From Citrobacter gillenii (GTDB lineage: Bacteria; Pseudomonadota; Gammaproteobacteria; Enterobacterales; Enterobacteriaceae), in the NCBI RefSeq assembly GCF_013337685.1, contig NZ_SUQN01000008.1, forward strand, positions 62,001 to 126,000: a DNA stretch of 64,000 nucleotides, written 5' to 3'. A program made the position numbers and the translations under genes. Below are positions 1-9,763 of this stretch, piece after piece; the first letter of the stretch is position 1; every line of letters starts with the position of its first letter. The notes under the pieces are model-generated. The model saw only the letters and a list, made by a program, of their open reading frames with translations, was not told the DNA's origin and made no database searches.

Positions 1-959
1 AGTGATTCCAGCGCTTTATCCGCAAGGTACAGCGCACGCTCACCGTCATCACCGCTGCAATCCGGGACCGCTTCGCCACGCAGCACGGCCACAAAATGTT
101 CCCATTCCGCGGCATAAGCTGATTTGTAGCGTTGCAGGAAGAAATGTTCCGGCAGGGCACTGGTGCAGCCGGTCTTGCCATAGTGCTGCACCTGATTTTC
201 CAGAATGTTGCCCGCACACAGCAGCCCTTCAGAGCCGTGCAGCTCCAGGCGCTGGTCATAACCGTAAGCAGAGCGGCGGCTGTTGACGATGGTCGCCATC
301 GCGCCAGAGGCATATTTCAGGACGATAAACGCGGTATCGATGTCCCCGGCTTCACCAATCGCCGGGTCGACCAGGTTGCTGCCCTGGGCGTATACCGAGA
401 CCGGCTCTTCTCCCATGATAAAACGCGCCATATCAAAATCATGGATAGTCATATCGCGGAACATCCCGCCGGACACACGGACATATTCAGCCGGCGGCGG
501 TGACGGGTCGCGGGAAATGATCAGCAGGGATTCCGGCTTACCGATACGCCCGGCCAGCACATCCGTTTTCACGCGGCGAAACTGCGGATCGAAGCGGCGG
601 TTAAAACCGATAAACAGCGGTACGTCGTACTCTTTGACCACTTTCAGGCAATCGCGAACGCGGGCCAGGTCCAGATGTACCGGTTTCTCGCAGAAGATGG
701 CCTTGCCGTGACGGGCAGCCAGTTCAATCAGATCCGCGTGGGTATCTGTGGCGGAGGCGATCAGCACGGCATGAACATTCGGGTCAGTCATCGCCTCATC
801 CAGGCTCTGCAAACGGGCCTGATATTGCGAGGCAAGACGGGTGGCAAATTCCTGATTCGGGTCGACAACGGACCAGAGTGTGGTGGCACTGTGACTGGCA
901 ATGTTAGCTGCATGTACCTGGCCAATTCGGCCAGCGCCCAGTAAAGCAATGTTAAACAT
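1..959 (-). CDS. iolG: Inositol 2-dehydrogenase IolG (3' end outside window)
   Basis: Catalyses NAD-dependent oxidation of myo-inositol to scyllo-inosose, the first step of inositol catabolism in the cytoplasm. The protein begins MFNIALLGAGRIGQVHA, a Rossmann nucleotide-binding start, and contains the EKPVHLD stretch with the catalytic Lys of the Gfo/Idh/MocA family (around residues 95-101). About 319 codons are visible and the reading frame is still open at position 1, so only the last few residues are missing; the family is about 336 residues long. It is the downstream gene after iolD but is separated from it by a 340-base gap with a hairpin, REP elements and a likely promoter, so it can be transcribed on its own. 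Identity is supported by the adjacent iolD, iolA and iolR. Confidence 0.95.
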   Translation of the reverse strand, partial: MFNIALLGAGRIGQVHAANIASHSATTLWSVVDPNQEFATRLASQYQARLQSLDEAMTDPNVHAVLIASATDTHADLIELAARHGKAIFCEKPVHLDLARVRDCLKVVKEYDVPLFIGFNRRFDPQFRRVKTDVLAGRIGKPESLLIISRDPSPPPAEYVRVSGGMFRDMTIHDFDMARFIMGEEPVSVYAQGSNLVDPAIGEAGDIDTAFIVLKYASGAMATIVNSRRSAYGYDQRLELHGSEGLLCAGNILENQVQHYGKTGCTSALPEHFFLQRYKSAYAAEWEHFVAVLRGEAVPDCSGDDGERALYLADKALES

Positions 960-1136
960 AACGGCTCCCGGTGTTGGTGAATGCGATGAACTAACGACAC
1001 TATAAATAAAACATTTATTTCATTTTTATAAATAGTGAAAATTATGTTTTTGGGTGCGGGTTAACACTTTTGAGATAAGTGAGACAAAATCTGTTATCAA
1101 TATCACAACATCGACGGGTGCCAGATAGGGAAATTC
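960..1136 (-). promoter_or_regulatory. iolG upstream region with candidate IolR operator
   Basis: This A+T-rich stretch directly upstream of iolG contains a perfect inverted repeat at 1004-1020 (AAATAAA, 3-base spacer, TTTATTT). The iolA-iolR intergenic region contains similar A+T-rich elements starting GAAAC/GAAAT. RpiR-type repressors of iol genes act on such promoters, so I infer an IolR operator; no binding is shown by sequence alone. Confidence 0.45.
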
Positions 1137-1161
1137 GCCCTCTTCCGGTCGGGAAGAGGGC
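1137..1161. terminator. Hairpin downstream of iolD
   Basis: A perfect 10-base-pair stem (GCCCTCTTCC / GGAAGAGGGC, 5-base loop). It lies about 140 bases past the iolD stop codon on the minus strand. There is no clear U-run after it, so it may be a 3'-end stabilising or weak termination structure rather than a classical terminator. Confidence 0.4.
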
Positions 1162-1212
1162 AACGTGTGAAAAACCAGGAGAAATGAAATGAAAATTTCG
1201 TTATGGAGGATT

Positions 1213-1290
1213 GCCGGATGGCGGTGCTAATGCCTTATCCGGCCGTTAACCATAGTCCGTAGGCCGGGTGAGCTCAGCGCCATCCGGCAT
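1213..1290. repeat. REP/BIME pair between iolD and iolG
   Basis: Two REP-type palindromic units in opposite orientation: 1213-1244 (GCCGGATGGCG ... TTATCCGGCC) and 1259-1290 (GTAGGCCGGGT ... CCATCCGGCAT). The same unit family recurs at 45189-45272, 52201-52278 and 59648-59680. Such enterobacterial extragenic repeats often protect upstream mRNA 3' ends. Confidence 0.8.
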
Positions 1291-1299
1291 GACTCTACC

Positions 1300-3225
1300 T
1301 CAGTACTGACGGGCGTTTTTCAGCTGCGTTAGCGTCTGTTCTGCGGCCTGGCGTACCGCAGGTGATTCAGCCATCTGCGCATCGCCGGTTCGCCACCATG
1401 AGGCGTAATCATGGGTCATGGTTTTCGGCAGTACTTTGATGTCCAGTAGCGTCGGGCCGGGATGCGCACGTGCCGCCGCCAGCGCCGCCAGCAGGCTTTG
1501 CTCATCATGAACCTTCCACGCACGACAGCCGTAGCTTTCGGCATTTTGGGCAAAATCGACCTTCACCAGCGGCCCGTCCAGCCGCCCGGTTTTCGGGTTG
1601 CGATGGCGATTTTCGGTAGCAAAACTGCCCATCCCATGGCCCATCTGCAGATTGTTAATGCAGCCAAAGCTGGCATTATCAAACAGCAGAATGGTGACTT
1701 TTATGCCCTCCTGCACGGCAGTTTGCAGCTCAGAGTGCAGCATCATGTACGAACCATCGCCCACCATGGCGTACACCGGCTGCTGTGGTTTTGCCAGCCT
1801 GGCCCCGACGGCGGCGGCAATCTCGTACCCCATACAGGAATAGCCGTATTCCAGGTGATAGCTGTCCGGCGTTTTAACTTGCCAGAGTCGCTGTAAATCC
1901 CCCGGTAACGAACCGGCCGCGCCCACCACAATGGCGTTATCTTCAATATGCTGGTTGATAAGCCCCAGTACCCGCGTCTGGGTCAGGCGGGTGTTGAGCG
2001 TGTCGCCATATTCCGCCAGTTGCGCATCAAGATGCCCTGCCACTTCGGGCACATCATCAGGACGCCAGTCGCGCGTCCATAAACGCTGGCGCTCTTCGCG
2101 CCAGGCCGATTGCGCGACAGCAATCTCATCTCCCCAACGGCTACGATACGCCGTCATGGCCTGCGTTAACGCGGTCAACCCGGTTTGGGCATCGGCAATC
2201 AGCGCGGTAGCATCCAGCTTTAAAGCGTCAAATTCCGCCACGTTCAGCAGCAGAAATTCCACGTCCGGGTGCGAGAACAAGGCTTTCGAACCGGTGGTAA
2301 AGTCGGTGAGACGAGTGCCAATGCCAATAACCAGATCGGCCTGGGTTGCCAGTTGATTCGCCGCCATACCTCCCGTCACGCCGATACCGCCCAGGTTAAG
2401 TGGGTGGTCACTTACCAGCGCGCCCTTTCCGGCCTGGGTTTCAGCAAACGGCAGATGCAGCGTCTCGACAAACGTACGAAACGCCTCATGTGCGCCGGCG
2501 TAACGCACGCCACCACCGCACACCACCAGCGGGCGCTGTTTACGCGCAATCAGCGCCCGGGCCCTCTCCAGACGCTGAGGGTCAGGCGGTCGGCGTTCAA
2601 TGTAGTGAACACGGCGCGCGAAGAAGCTAAGCGGATACGCCCAGACCTCACCCTGCACATCCTGCGGCAGGCAAATCGTCACTGCGCCAGTATCTGCGGG
2701 GTCAGTAAGCGTTCGCATCGCACTTAGCATTGCACTCATTAACTGCTCCGGACGGTTAATGCGATCCCAGTAACGAGAGACCGGACGGAAGCAGTCGTTG
2801 GTGCTGATGCTAAGATCGTGATACTGCTCAATCTGCTGCAATACCGGGTCCGGCTGGCGGCTGGCGTAAACATCCCCCGGCAACAGCAGCAGCGGAATGC
2901 GGTTCGCCGTGGCGGTCGCCGCCGCCGTCACCATATTGGCCGCTCCGGGACCTACCGACGATGTCACGGCCCAAATACGCTGTCGGCGATGCTGTTTGGC
3001 GAACCCTGTCGCCATATGCGCAATTCCCTGCTCATTACATCCCTGCATCACCTTCAGATGCCCGGCATCCTGCTCCAGCGCCTGGCCGATTCCGAGCACA
3101 TTACCGTGACCAAAGATGGTCGCCACGCCCTCCACGAAGGGCGTTTCATGTCCATCAACGCAGACATACTGTTGATTGAGGAATTTGACCAGCGCCTGGG
3201 CCATGGTCATACGTTCGGTTTGCAT
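1300..3225 (-). CDS. iolD: 3D-(3,5/4)-trihydroxycyclohexane-1,2-dione hydrolase IolD
   Basis: Thiamine-diphosphate enzyme that hydrolyses the ring of the inositol intermediate to 5-deoxy-glucuronate. 641 residues, usual for the family. The order is the acetolactate-synthase-like fold: N-terminal PYR domain ([14 protein letters not shown], around residues 39-52), central domain and C-terminal PP domain with the ThDP/Mg motif MVGDGSYMM followed by the FDNASFG segment (around residues 480-515). The start at 3225 has a strong AGGAGGAG site. It lies 11 bases downstream of iolA on the same strand, so the two are almost certainly co-transcribed. Confidence 0.96.
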   Translation of the reverse strand: MQTERMTMAQALVKFLNQQYVCVDGHETPFVEGVATIFGHGNVLGIGQALEQDAGHLKVMQGCNEQGIAHMATGFAKQHRRQRIWAVTSSVGPGAANMVTAAATATANRIPLLLLPGDVYASRQPDPVLQQIEQYHDLSISTNDCFRPVSRYWDRINRPEQLMSAMLSAMRTLTDPADTGAVTICLPQDVQGEVWAYPLSFFARRVHYIERRPPDPQRLERARALIARKQRPLVVCGGGVRYAGAHEAFRTFVETLHLPFAETQAGKGALVSDHPLNLGGIGVTGGMAANQLATQADLVIGIGTRLTDFTTGSKALFSHPDVEFLLLNVAEFDALKLDATALIADAQTGLTALTQAMTAYRSRWGDEIAVAQSAWREERQRLWTRDWRPDDVPEVAGHLDAQLAEYGDTLNTRLTQTRVLGLINQHIEDNAIVVGAAGSLPGDLQRLWQVKTPDSYHLEYGYSCMGYEIAAAVGARLAKPQQPVYAMVGDGSYMMLHSELQTAVQEGIKVTILLFDNASFGCINNLQMGHGMGSFATENRHRNPKTGRLDGPLVKVDFAQNAESYGCRAWKVHDEQSLLAALAAARAHPGPTLLDIKVLPKTMTHDYASWWRTGDAQMAESPAVRQAAEQTLTQLKNARQY

Positions 3226-3236
3226 AGCTCCTCCTG

Positions 3237-4742
3237 TCAGCCCAATGTCGGCATGGAGAACGCCGCGCCCGTGTCCTGCTGCATTTCCGGCCAGCGTGCG
3301 GTGACGGTTTTCATTCGGGTGTAGAAACGCACGCCGTCGTTGCCGTGAACGTTAAGCGCACCAAAGATAGAGCGTTTCCAGCCGCCAAAACTGTGGAACG
3401 CCATCGGCACCGGGATCGGGACGTTTACCCCAACCATCCCGGCCTGAACCTCTTCGCAGAAGCGACGCGCGCAGCCGCCGTCACGGGTGAAGATAGCCGT
3501 GCCATTACCATATTCATGACGGTTAATCAGTTCCACCGCGCTGGCGTAATCTGCTACCCGCACCACAGAAAGTACCGGTCCAAAAATCTCTTCTTTATAA
3601 ATGGTCATCTCTGGCGTGACCTTGTCGAACAACGTCGGCCCGACAAAGTAGCCCTGCTCATGACCTTTGACGCTAAAGCCACGACCGTCAACGCGCAAAC
3701 GGGCACCCTGAGATTCACCGCTATCAATATAGCCGAGTACTTTACTGCGGTGCACCGAGGAGATCAGCGGTCCCATTTCATTTTCCGGCGTCTGGTCAAG
3801 GCCCGGCCCGACGCGCAGCGCCGCAATCTGTTGTTCCAGTCGGGCACAGAGTTCATCTGCCGTTTTATCGCCGACGGCCAGGACGACGGAAAGCGCCATG
3901 CAGCGTTCCCCTGCCGCGCCATAAGCTGCGCCCATAATGGCGCTGGTGGCCATCTCCATGTCGGCATCCGGCATTAAAATACAGTGGTTTTTTGCCCCAC
4001 CGAGCGCCTGACAGCGTTTACCGTGAGCCGATGCAGTTTGATAAATGTATTCGGCTATGGGGGTTGAACCGACAAAGCTTACGGCCTGAACCCGCGGGTC
4101 GGTCAGCAGCACGTCTACCGACGCTTTATCGCCCTGAACCACGTTGAACACACCGTCCGGCAGCCCCGCCTGTTGCAGCAGTTTTGCCAGTTCGAGCACC
4201 AGAGAAGGATCTTTTTCCGACGGCTTCAGCACAAAGGTGTTGCCGGTCGCCAGCGCGATGGGGAACATCCACATCGGCACCATCGCCGGGAAGTTAAACG
4301 GCGTGATCCCTACGCACACACCGAGCGGTTGCATCAGCGAGTGGCTATCGACGCCCGTTCCCACGTTGGCTGAGTGCTCACCTTTTTGCAGGTGAGGAAT
4401 GCCACAGGCAAACTCCACCACTTCCAGACCTCGGGTGATTTCGCCGACGGCATCAGAGAACACTTTGCCATGCTCTTCGCTGATTAAGCGGGCAAGTCGC
4501 GTCATGTTCTCTTCCAGCAAAGCCTTAAAGCGGAACATCACTCGCGCACGCTTTAGCGGAGAATAGCGCGCCCATGCAGGAAAGGCTTCATGCGCCGCCG
4601 CAACGGCCTGCTCGGTTTCCTGTACCGTACTCATCACCACCTGGCGGATTTGTTCGCCGGTGGCTGGGTTGAAGATTGCCTGCACACGCTGGCCTGAACC
4701 GGTGACACATTCGCCGTGAATAAAATTCGCTACCGTCTCCAT
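3237..4742 (-). CDS. iolA: Methylmalonate-semialdehyde dehydrogenase (CoA acylating) IolA
   Basis: Converts malonate semialdehyde (and methylmalonate semialdehyde) to acetyl-CoA (propionyl-CoA), the last step of inositol breakdown. 501 residues, typical for the aldehyde dehydrogenase superfamily member. Visible are the cofactor-binding FNFPAMVP segment (around 150), the Rossmann stretch SFVGSTP, the catalytic region [14 protein letters not shown] with the nucleophilic Cys (around 285), and the [10 protein letters not shown] motif. It is the first gene of the minus-strand iolA-iolD unit; its promoter faces iolR across a 292-base divergent gap. Assignment over other ALDHs rests on the GERCMA signature and the iol neighbourhood. 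Confidence 0.95.
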   Translation of the reverse strand: METVANFIHGECVTGSGQRVQAIFNPATGEQIRQVVMSTVQETEQAVAAAHEAFPAWARYSPLKRARVMFRFKALLEENMTRLARLISEEHGKVFSDAVGEITRGLEVVEFACGIPHLQKGEHSANVGTGVDSHSLMQPLGVCVGITPFNFPAMVPMWMFPIALATGNTFVLKPSEKDPSLVLELAKLLQQAGLPDGVFNVVQGDKASVDVLLTDPRVQAVSFVGSTPIAEYIYQTASAHGKRCQALGGAKNHCILMPDADMEMATSAIMGAAYGAAGERCMALSVVLAVGDKTADELCARLEQQIAALRVGPGLDQTPENEMGPLISSVHRSKVLGYIDSGESQGARLRVDGRGFSVKGHEQGYFVGPTLFDKVTPEMTIYKEEIFGPVLSVVRVADYASAVELINRHEYGNGTAIFTRDGGCARRFCEEVQAGMVGVNVPIPVPMAFHSFGGWKRSIFGALNVHGNDGVRFYTRMKTVTARWPEMQQDTGAAFSMPTLG

Positions 4743-5034
4743 CCTTAACCTCTCGCTGTTGATACGTGGCTGTTACCTGAACACTGTTCTCTGTGTACTA
4801 TATATGAAACAAATATTCCATTTTAAGTTGAAATAAAACAAATATTGATTAATGTGATCAAGGATGGATTTTTATGTTAACAAGCAGCATTGCCAGAATA
4901 ATCTGGCTATCCGTGTATTTCACACGAAGCGAGGATTGAAGCTTTTGTTTCATTTTTAACAGCAATTGAATCATCAACATTTAAAAGACGCGGCTTTGCG
5001 TTTAGAATCATAAAACGATGTAACAGGAGGTAAA
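4743..5034. promoter_or_regulatory. iolA-iolR divergent control region
   Basis: The gap between the divergent iolA and iolR genes. It contains a direct repeat ACAAATATT at 4809-4817 and 4838-4846, each preceded by GAAAC/GAAATAAA, 29 bases apart. This resembles the A+T-rich palindrome upstream of iolG and is a candidate IolR operator array. A TGTGATC half-site at about 4854-4860 could be part of a CRP site, which would suit catabolite control, but the second half is poor. The iolR ribosome-binding site GGAGGT is at about 5025-5030. Confidence 0.45.
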
Positions 5035-5889
5035 ATGACGACAGCAACCAGCCTGAACGAGCTGCAGCAGCAAATCCGCGATCGCTACGATAGCCTGAGC
5101 AAGAGGCTGCAGCAGGTGTCCCGCTATGTGCTGGATAATACCAATAGCGTGGCCTTCGATACGGTTGCCGTCATTGCCGAGCGTGCCGGAGTACCGCCAT
5201 CGACGCTGATCCGCTTTGCTAATGCCTTTGACTTCTCCGGTTTCAACGAAATGAAACAACTGTTTCGTATGAACCTGGTGGAAGAGACCGCCAGCTACAG
5301 CGACCGCGCACGACTGTTTCGTGAAATGGAAAGTGAAGCGGTGCCGGAAACCCCGCTGGACATCCTGCAGGAATTTGCCCGTTCGAATGCGCAGGCCTTA
5401 CAGCAGCTGGCGGCCCGCGCTGAACCCGAAATGCTGGTACGTGCAGTACAACTGTTGGCAGATGCCGACACGATTTACATCGCAGGTTTGCGCCGCTCAT
5501 TTAGCGTAGCCGCCTATCTCACCTATGCCCTGAGCCATCTTGAGTGCCGCCCTATTCTGCTCGACGGGATGGGGGGAATGCTGCGCGAGCAGATAAACCG
5601 CATTAAAGCGAACGACATCGTGGTGTCGATTAGCTTCTCGCCATACGCAGAAGAGACCGTGATGGTCAGTGAAACGGCAGCGAATGCCGGTGCTCGTCAG
5701 ATAGTCATCACCGACAGCCAGATCAGCCCGCTGGCAACGTTCAGCGATCTCTGCTTTGTGGTGAAAGAGGCGCAGGTCGACGCCTTTCGATCGCAGTCTG
5801 CCACGCTGTGTCTGGTGCAATCGTTAGTGGTAGCGCTGGCGTACAAATTAGGTGATGGCAGCAACGAAAAAAGCCGTTCTGCTGGGTAA
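5035..5889 (+). CDS. iolR: RpiR-family transcriptional repressor of inositol genes, IolR
   Basis: 284-residue regulator with the RpiR architecture: an N-terminal helix-turn-helix (AVIAERAGVPPSTLIRFANAFDFSGFNEMK, in two parts around residues 45-75) and a C-terminal SIS sugar-phosphate isomerase-like domain (IYIAGLRRSFSVAAYL, DIVVSISFSPYAEETV, around 145-215). RpiR-type IolR of Salmonella represses iol genes and is relieved by an inositol catabolic intermediate. Divergence from iolA and the strong GGAGGT site upstream of the ATG support the call and start. Confidence 0.92.
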   Translation: MTTATSLNELQQQIRDRYDSLSKRLQQVSRYVLDNTNSVAFDTVAVIAERAGVPPSTLIRFANAFDFSGFNEMKQLFRMNLVEETASYSDRARLFREMESEAVPETPLDILQEFARSNAQALQQLAARAEPEMLVRAVQLLADADTIYIAGLRRSFSVAAYLTYALSHLECRPILLDGMGGMLREQINRIKANDIVVSISFSPYAEETVMVSETAANAGARQIVITDSQISPLATFSDLCFVVKEAQVDAFRSQSATLCLVQSLVVALAYKLGDGSNEKSRSAG

Positions 5890-6052
5890 GTATGGCAACC
5901 AGGCCGTTCCATCGCGACGAATGCCGGATAGCATGTTGTCCAATAAACAGGTATCTGGCACGCCGCGAGCGCAATCATCTTACGCGCTGATTTTGCATAC
6001 TTGCCTTAACGGCGACGTTGCTCATTTCGCATAATAAAAACAGAAACGTCGG

Positions 6053-7522
6053 CTAAATGACCTGTGCCAGACGGCGAATACCGTCAACAATAGCCGCGGG
6101 TGGATGATTTGCAAAACCAATCATAACCCCTTGTCGAGCAGCTTCCCCATGATAATAATGGCTCAGTGATTGTATTCCCATGCCAAGCATTCTGGCTTTT
6201 TCCTCAACATCCTTTCCCGTCAACGTATTATGCAGCCAGCACACAATATGCACACCGGAATCAGAAGGTTGAACAGTCATTTTATCGGCAAGATAGTATT
6301 GAATAGCATTGACCAATGCGGCCCTTCTCTCGTAACACGCCTTACGGATTCGACGAACATGACTGGCGTAGTGCCCATCTTCAATAAAACTCGCCAGTAC
6401 AGCCTGCTCAAGATAGCTGGTTCCAATATCTGAAAAATATTTCGTCACGACAAACTGTTCTTTTAAACCGGGTGGGACCACTAAAAAGCCTAAACGAAAC
6501 TCTGGGTACATCATTTTAGAGAATGTCCCGGCATAGATGACCCGCTGATGCTGATCTAATCCTTGCAATGCTTGCAAAGAGCGTTCGGCATAACGAAACT
6601 CACTATTATAATCATCTTCAAATATCCATGCCCGATTCAACTTAGCCCATTCCAGTAATTCAAGTCGCCGCGATGAACTCAGCGTTCCGCTCAATGGATA
6701 TTGATCTGAAGGAACGACATAGGCCAATTTTGCGTGAGGAAAATGAGTAATACCATATTGAACATTCATTCCCTCGTTATCTACCTGCACGGGTCTTACT
6801 ATTACCCCTGTTGACATAAATACCCCACGCGCACCTTTATACCCGGGGTCATCCAGCCAAACTTCATTTCCTTTTGAAAGCAGCGCCCGCGCAGTAATAT
6901 TTAATGCCTGCTGAATACCGTTGACGATGATAATTTGATCTTCACTGCAGTTAACGCCCCGAGTCGTTTTAATATAGTGGCAAACCGCTTTTCTTAAGGG
7001 ATGAAAACCACAGGGACTGGTGTGAGAACCCAACTGATGCCGGGATTGTCTCCAGACTCGTCCCAGCAACTTTCCCCATAAGGTATGAGGGAAGAGGTCG
7101 GTACACCCCACGCCAATGGCGAAGAGTCGATTGGGTTCACGCCCTTCATAATCCCCTGGCCACAAGTCGTGCACAGCCGCGATGTCGGCATTAACCTGCC
7201 CCTCTGACGGCAGCTCATCCTCCGGCCTCATTTTAGGATAGTCATTACTTATGCTTCGGTCAGGAATATTTTGTGTGACAAATGTTCCAGCACCTTTGCG
7301 CGTCAGAATATACCCTTCGTCTAATAAACGGTCATAACCGGCAATAACCGAGTTGCGTGAAATTGACATCATCTCGGACAATGCCCGGGATGAGGGTATC
7401 TTCGTACCTGACGCTAAGCGTCCTTCCACAATAGCGTTACGCAGAGCGTAATAGACCTGTTCCTTAATAACGCCGTTTGCTAAAAAAAGCTCCTGAAATA
7501 AAGGTGCCGTGTTTTTTTTCAT
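6053..7522 (-). CDS. MocR-type regulator (GntR HTH fused to aminotransferase)
   Basis: 489-residue PLP-dependent transcription factor of the MocR/PdxR family. The N-terminal winged helix reads GTKIPSSRALSEMMSISRNSV (two overlapping short motifs, around residues 35-55). The C-terminal aminotransferase-I-like domain has the PLP-lysine segment GTFSKMMYPEFRLG (around 318). The start at 7522 (MKKNTAPLFQELF) matches the usual family N-terminus; an in-frame start at 7594 would add 24 atypical residues. It is divergent from the GNAT gene at 7648, which is the likely target. The specific effector is unknown. Confidence 0.88.
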   Translation of the reverse strand: MKKNTAPLFQELFLANGVIKEQVYYALRNAIVEGRLASGTKIPSSRALSEMMSISRNSVIAGYDRLLDEGYILTRKGAGTFVTQNIPDRSISNDYPKMRPEDELPSEGQVNADIAAVHDLWPGDYEGREPNRLFAIGVGCTDLFPHTLWGKLLGRVWRQSRHQLGSHTSPCGFHPLRKAVCHYIKTTRGVNCSEDQIIIVNGIQQALNITARALLSKGNEVWLDDPGYKGARGVFMSTGVIVRPVQVDNEGMNVQYGITHFPHAKLAYVVPSDQYPLSGTLSSSRRLELLEWAKLNRAWIFEDDYNSEFRYAERSLQALQGLDQHQRVIYAGTFSKMMYPEFRLGFLVVPPGLKEQFVVTKYFSDIGTSYLEQAVLASFIEDGHYASHVRRIRKACYERRAALVNAIQYYLADKMTVQPSDSGVHIVCWLHNTLTGKDVEEKARMLGMGIQSLSHYYHGEAARQGVMIGFANHPPAAIVDGIRRLAQVI

Positions 7523-7647
7523 GACGTTCACTCTTACGGTAAAAGTGGATCCTATCAATATATACAAAGTGTCTCTTTGCGGTGATTCAAACATTATTTA
7601 GGATAACCACAATACAAAACACGCTAGCTAAACCTATCAGGAGAACT
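7523..7647. promoter_or_regulatory. MocR/GNAT divergent promoter region with direct repeat
   Basis: A 125-base divergent gap. It holds a direct repeat AAAGTGNNTC at 7542-7551 and 7566-7575, about 24 bases (roughly two helical turns) apart. MocR proteins commonly bind such phased direct repeats, so this is a candidate operator for the adjacent regulator. Inference only. Confidence 0.4.
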
Positions 7648-8106
7648 ATGAGTAACCAAAATACTGATACACCCATTACTCTCGAGCCCGTCACACAACA
7701 AGACTATGCCAGCTGGCTTCCTCTATGGCTAAACTACCAGATTTTTTATCGTACTAACATTTCAGAAAAGGTAACACAATTAACCTGGGAACGTTTTCTC
7801 AATCCCGTGGAGCCCATTTTTTGTGCTGTCGCGAAGTCGGACGGTAAAATTGTCGGCCTGGTACATTATCTCTTCCATCGCTCAACATGGTCTGAGTCAG
7901 ATTATTGCTATCTGGAAGATTTGTTTGTTAGCGAAGATGCCCGGGGCAAACACATCGGTAAGCAGCTTATCGAGCATGTTCAGCGGCACGCCCGTAAACG
8001 CCATGCTCCAAGATTATACTGGCACACCCATGAAACGAACCTTCGCGGGCAGCGCCTTTATGACTGGGTTGCCAGCAAAAGCGGGATGATCGAATATCGC
8101 ATGTAA
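7648..8106 (+). CDS. GNAT-family N-acetyltransferase
   Basis: 152-residue predicted acyl-CoA N-acyltransferase. Motif A is visible as YLEDLFVSEDARGKHIGKQL (around residues 88-107), where R/G-x-x-G-K binds the pyrophosphate of acetyl-CoA, and motif B as LYWHTHETNLRGQRLYD (around 128-144). The start is set by an AGGAGA site eight bases before the ATG. The substrate is unknown. Divergence from a MocR regulator suggests control by PLP or an amino compound. MocR-GNAT pairs are common in Proteobacteria. Confidence 0.85.
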   Translation: MSNQNTDTPITLEPVTQQDYASWLPLWLNYQIFYRTNISEKVTQLTWERFLNPVEPIFCAVAKSDGKIVGLVHYLFHRSTWSESDYCYLEDLFVSEDARGKHIGKQLIEHVQRHARKRHAPRLYWHTHETNLRGQRLYDWVASKSGMIEYRM

Positions 8107-8360
8107 AATAAACGGCAGATGAGGCCATCTGCGGCTCTCTCACAGGGCCGCAGAATACGAGGCCGCGCCGCTGGGTAACCAGAGCCGTTAAGCGCCTTAT
8201 CCGCACGGGAAAACGACATATTCCTATATATTATAAGATTAATAATACAAACAAATATTATTTTTCAATGTGTTGCCAACGTTTGATTTTTTATGAATTT
8301 TATTTCCATGACAAACTATCCTACACTTGTTTTTACGCATATATATAGCAGGAATATCCC
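8107..8360. other. A+T-rich intergenic region, GNAT to small ORF
   Basis: A perfect stem GCAGATG / CATCTGC (8115-8132) just after the GNAT stop may end that transcript, although the U-run is weak. From about 8220 the sequence turns very A+T-rich. A CTATCCT element at 8316-8322 resembles an extended sigma-S/sigma-70 -10 box and could drive a short transcript through 8361. No conserved RNA is recognised. Confidence 0.4.
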
Positions 8361-8438
8361 ATGAACGAACCGCCTGGACAGCATCGTTCGGTGTGCAGAA
8401 AACATATCAGCAATATGCATTTTCATACTTTCGGGTGA
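8361..8438 (+). CDS. Candidate 25-residue small protein or leader peptide
   Basis: An open frame of 25 codons (starting MNEPPGQHRS, rich in His, ending HTFG). It is preceded by AGCAGGA at suitable spacing and by a plausible -10 element (CTATCCT, 8316-8322). No family is recognised. It lies about 120 bases upstream of the HExxH gene and could be its leader, an independent small protein, or chance. Conservation of the frame between related genomes would decide. Confidence 0.25.
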   Translation: MNEPPGQHRSVCRKHISNMHFHTFG

Positions 8439-8556
8439 TAACAATTTCGATCAAGCATTTTTTCATCATTTAAGGAGAGAAACAGGATACCAGAATTGCA
8501 ACGCATGTTGCCTTGCTGGTAGTAAACGAAGAAATTGATTGATGGTGTAGAGTAAA
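8439..8556. other. Gap before the HExxH gene
   Basis: Leader region of the downstream gene. A purine-rich AAGGAGAGAAAC at about 8472-8483 looks like a ribosome-binding site but is not followed by an obvious frame at the right spacing. Only a weak site (TAGAGTAAA) precedes the ATG at 8557. Nothing else is recognised. Confidence 0.3.
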
Positions 8557-9696
8557 ATGAATCAAATACGAGAATCATTAAACAATGTTATATTCCCGGA
8601 TAACATGCCTGACTCCTGGCCTTATCAATCCTGGTGTTCCCCGGCAGATATTGACACCGATATTACCTGGTATTCTTTTACTGAGCTTGATTTAACACTC
8701 AACGCCTGGCTAGGACAAAACGCCTTAATCCCTGTGCGAACATCTGTTTGGGGGTTTGTTTATGAGAATGAACCATTAGTCCAGATAAATATCATAGATG
8801 ATACTGCATTTATTGCAATTAACCGGAGATTCTACTCTTGGGTAATTATTGTTGCAGGAACCTACAACTTAAATATCAGCCTCGATTTATCCACGATCTT
8901 TAAGCACACGGCATTAGCAGATACGGCTCTATGTATGATTGCCAATAGAGTTGATACTCAATCAGTAGACGTCGCACTGAACACAGCAAAATCTTTTATG
9001 AACTTTGTTTTTTTTCATGAACTGGTTCATCTAATATGCAGTCATCATGCGTTTTTTCAGCACAATGGACATCAACCGTCCTACATCAGAACTATGGCGT
9101 TTATTGCTGATTTTTTAGCTTTCGAAAACTCACTTATGCCCTTAAGCGGTAATGACACTACACACAAACGAAATAGAGATCTGGAAATCGGCACCGCCCG
9201 TTGTCTTGGTTTTATAATAGCTTCCTATTTCATCATCAAAACTAAACAAATGAACACCGTAAACGTCTACCCTACGGTAAATGAAAGAACTATCTTGTTA
9301 CTGAGCTATATACTATCACCCTATTTAAAAAGAGGTGAATGGGCAAACATGTTGTTGAAACATGAAGCCAGAGGAATAATGGATGCCTATACTCGACGAA
9401 GGAAATTAGGATTTAACCTAGACAATGATAATTGTATCATCTCTACTGATTACGCCACATGTCATTGCAACTGTAGTCAATGCAGTGCTTTCGCCACAGA
9501 GATATACACAAAGGCCAGACCATTAAATACTGAAGTGTTAAACCATATGGATGTCTATACTGCATGTTTCTCTAAAAATAGAAACGGCATGACCTATCCC
9601 AACCTGGAGAAAATAAACAACGCTACGTCTTATTTTTGTGGTTTAAAACACCCAGTGTTATTTTCATTAGAGAATTCAATTAAGAGATTGATGTAG
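8557..9696 (+). CDS. Orphan putative zinc metalloprotease (HExxH) with Cys cluster
   Basis: 379 residues, not assigned to a family with confidence. A zincin motif HELVH lies at residues 154-158, followed by a second pair of His (163-164). About 20 residues later comes FIADFLAFENSLMP (around 182-195), reminiscent of the EADxFA...LMP region of ImmA/IrrE-type proteases; Asp185 or Glu190 could be the third metal ligand. A C-terminal Cys cluster, C302-x-C304-x-C306-x2-C309, may bind a second metal. There is no signal peptide. Base composition and codon use are visibly more A+T-rich than the flanking genes, suggesting transfer. A Lit/U49-like protease is an alternative. Function unknown. Confidence 0.7.
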   Translation: MNQIRESLNNVIFPDNMPDSWPYQSWCSPADIDTDITWYSFTELDLTLNAWLGQNALIPVRTSVWGFVYENEPLVQINIIDDTAFIAINRRFYSWVIIVAGTYNLNISLDLSTIFKHTALADTALCMIANRVDTQSVDVALNTAKSFMNFVFFHELVHLICSHHAFFQHNGHQPSYIRTMAFIADFLAFENSLMPLSGNDTTHKRNRDLEIGTARCLGFIIASYFIIKTKQMNTVNVYPTVNERTILLLSYILSPYLKRGEWANMLLKHEARGIMDAYTRRRKLGFNLDNDNCIISTDYATCHCNCSQCSAFATEIYTKARPLNTEVLNHMDVYTACFSKNRNGMTYPNLEKINNATSYFCGLKHPVLFSLENSIKRLM

Positions 9697-9763
9697 TGCA
9701 CCAGTGCACGTGAACGTCATGCGTAAACAACAAAACACATCAGTAGGGAACGCGGCCGGCCCC

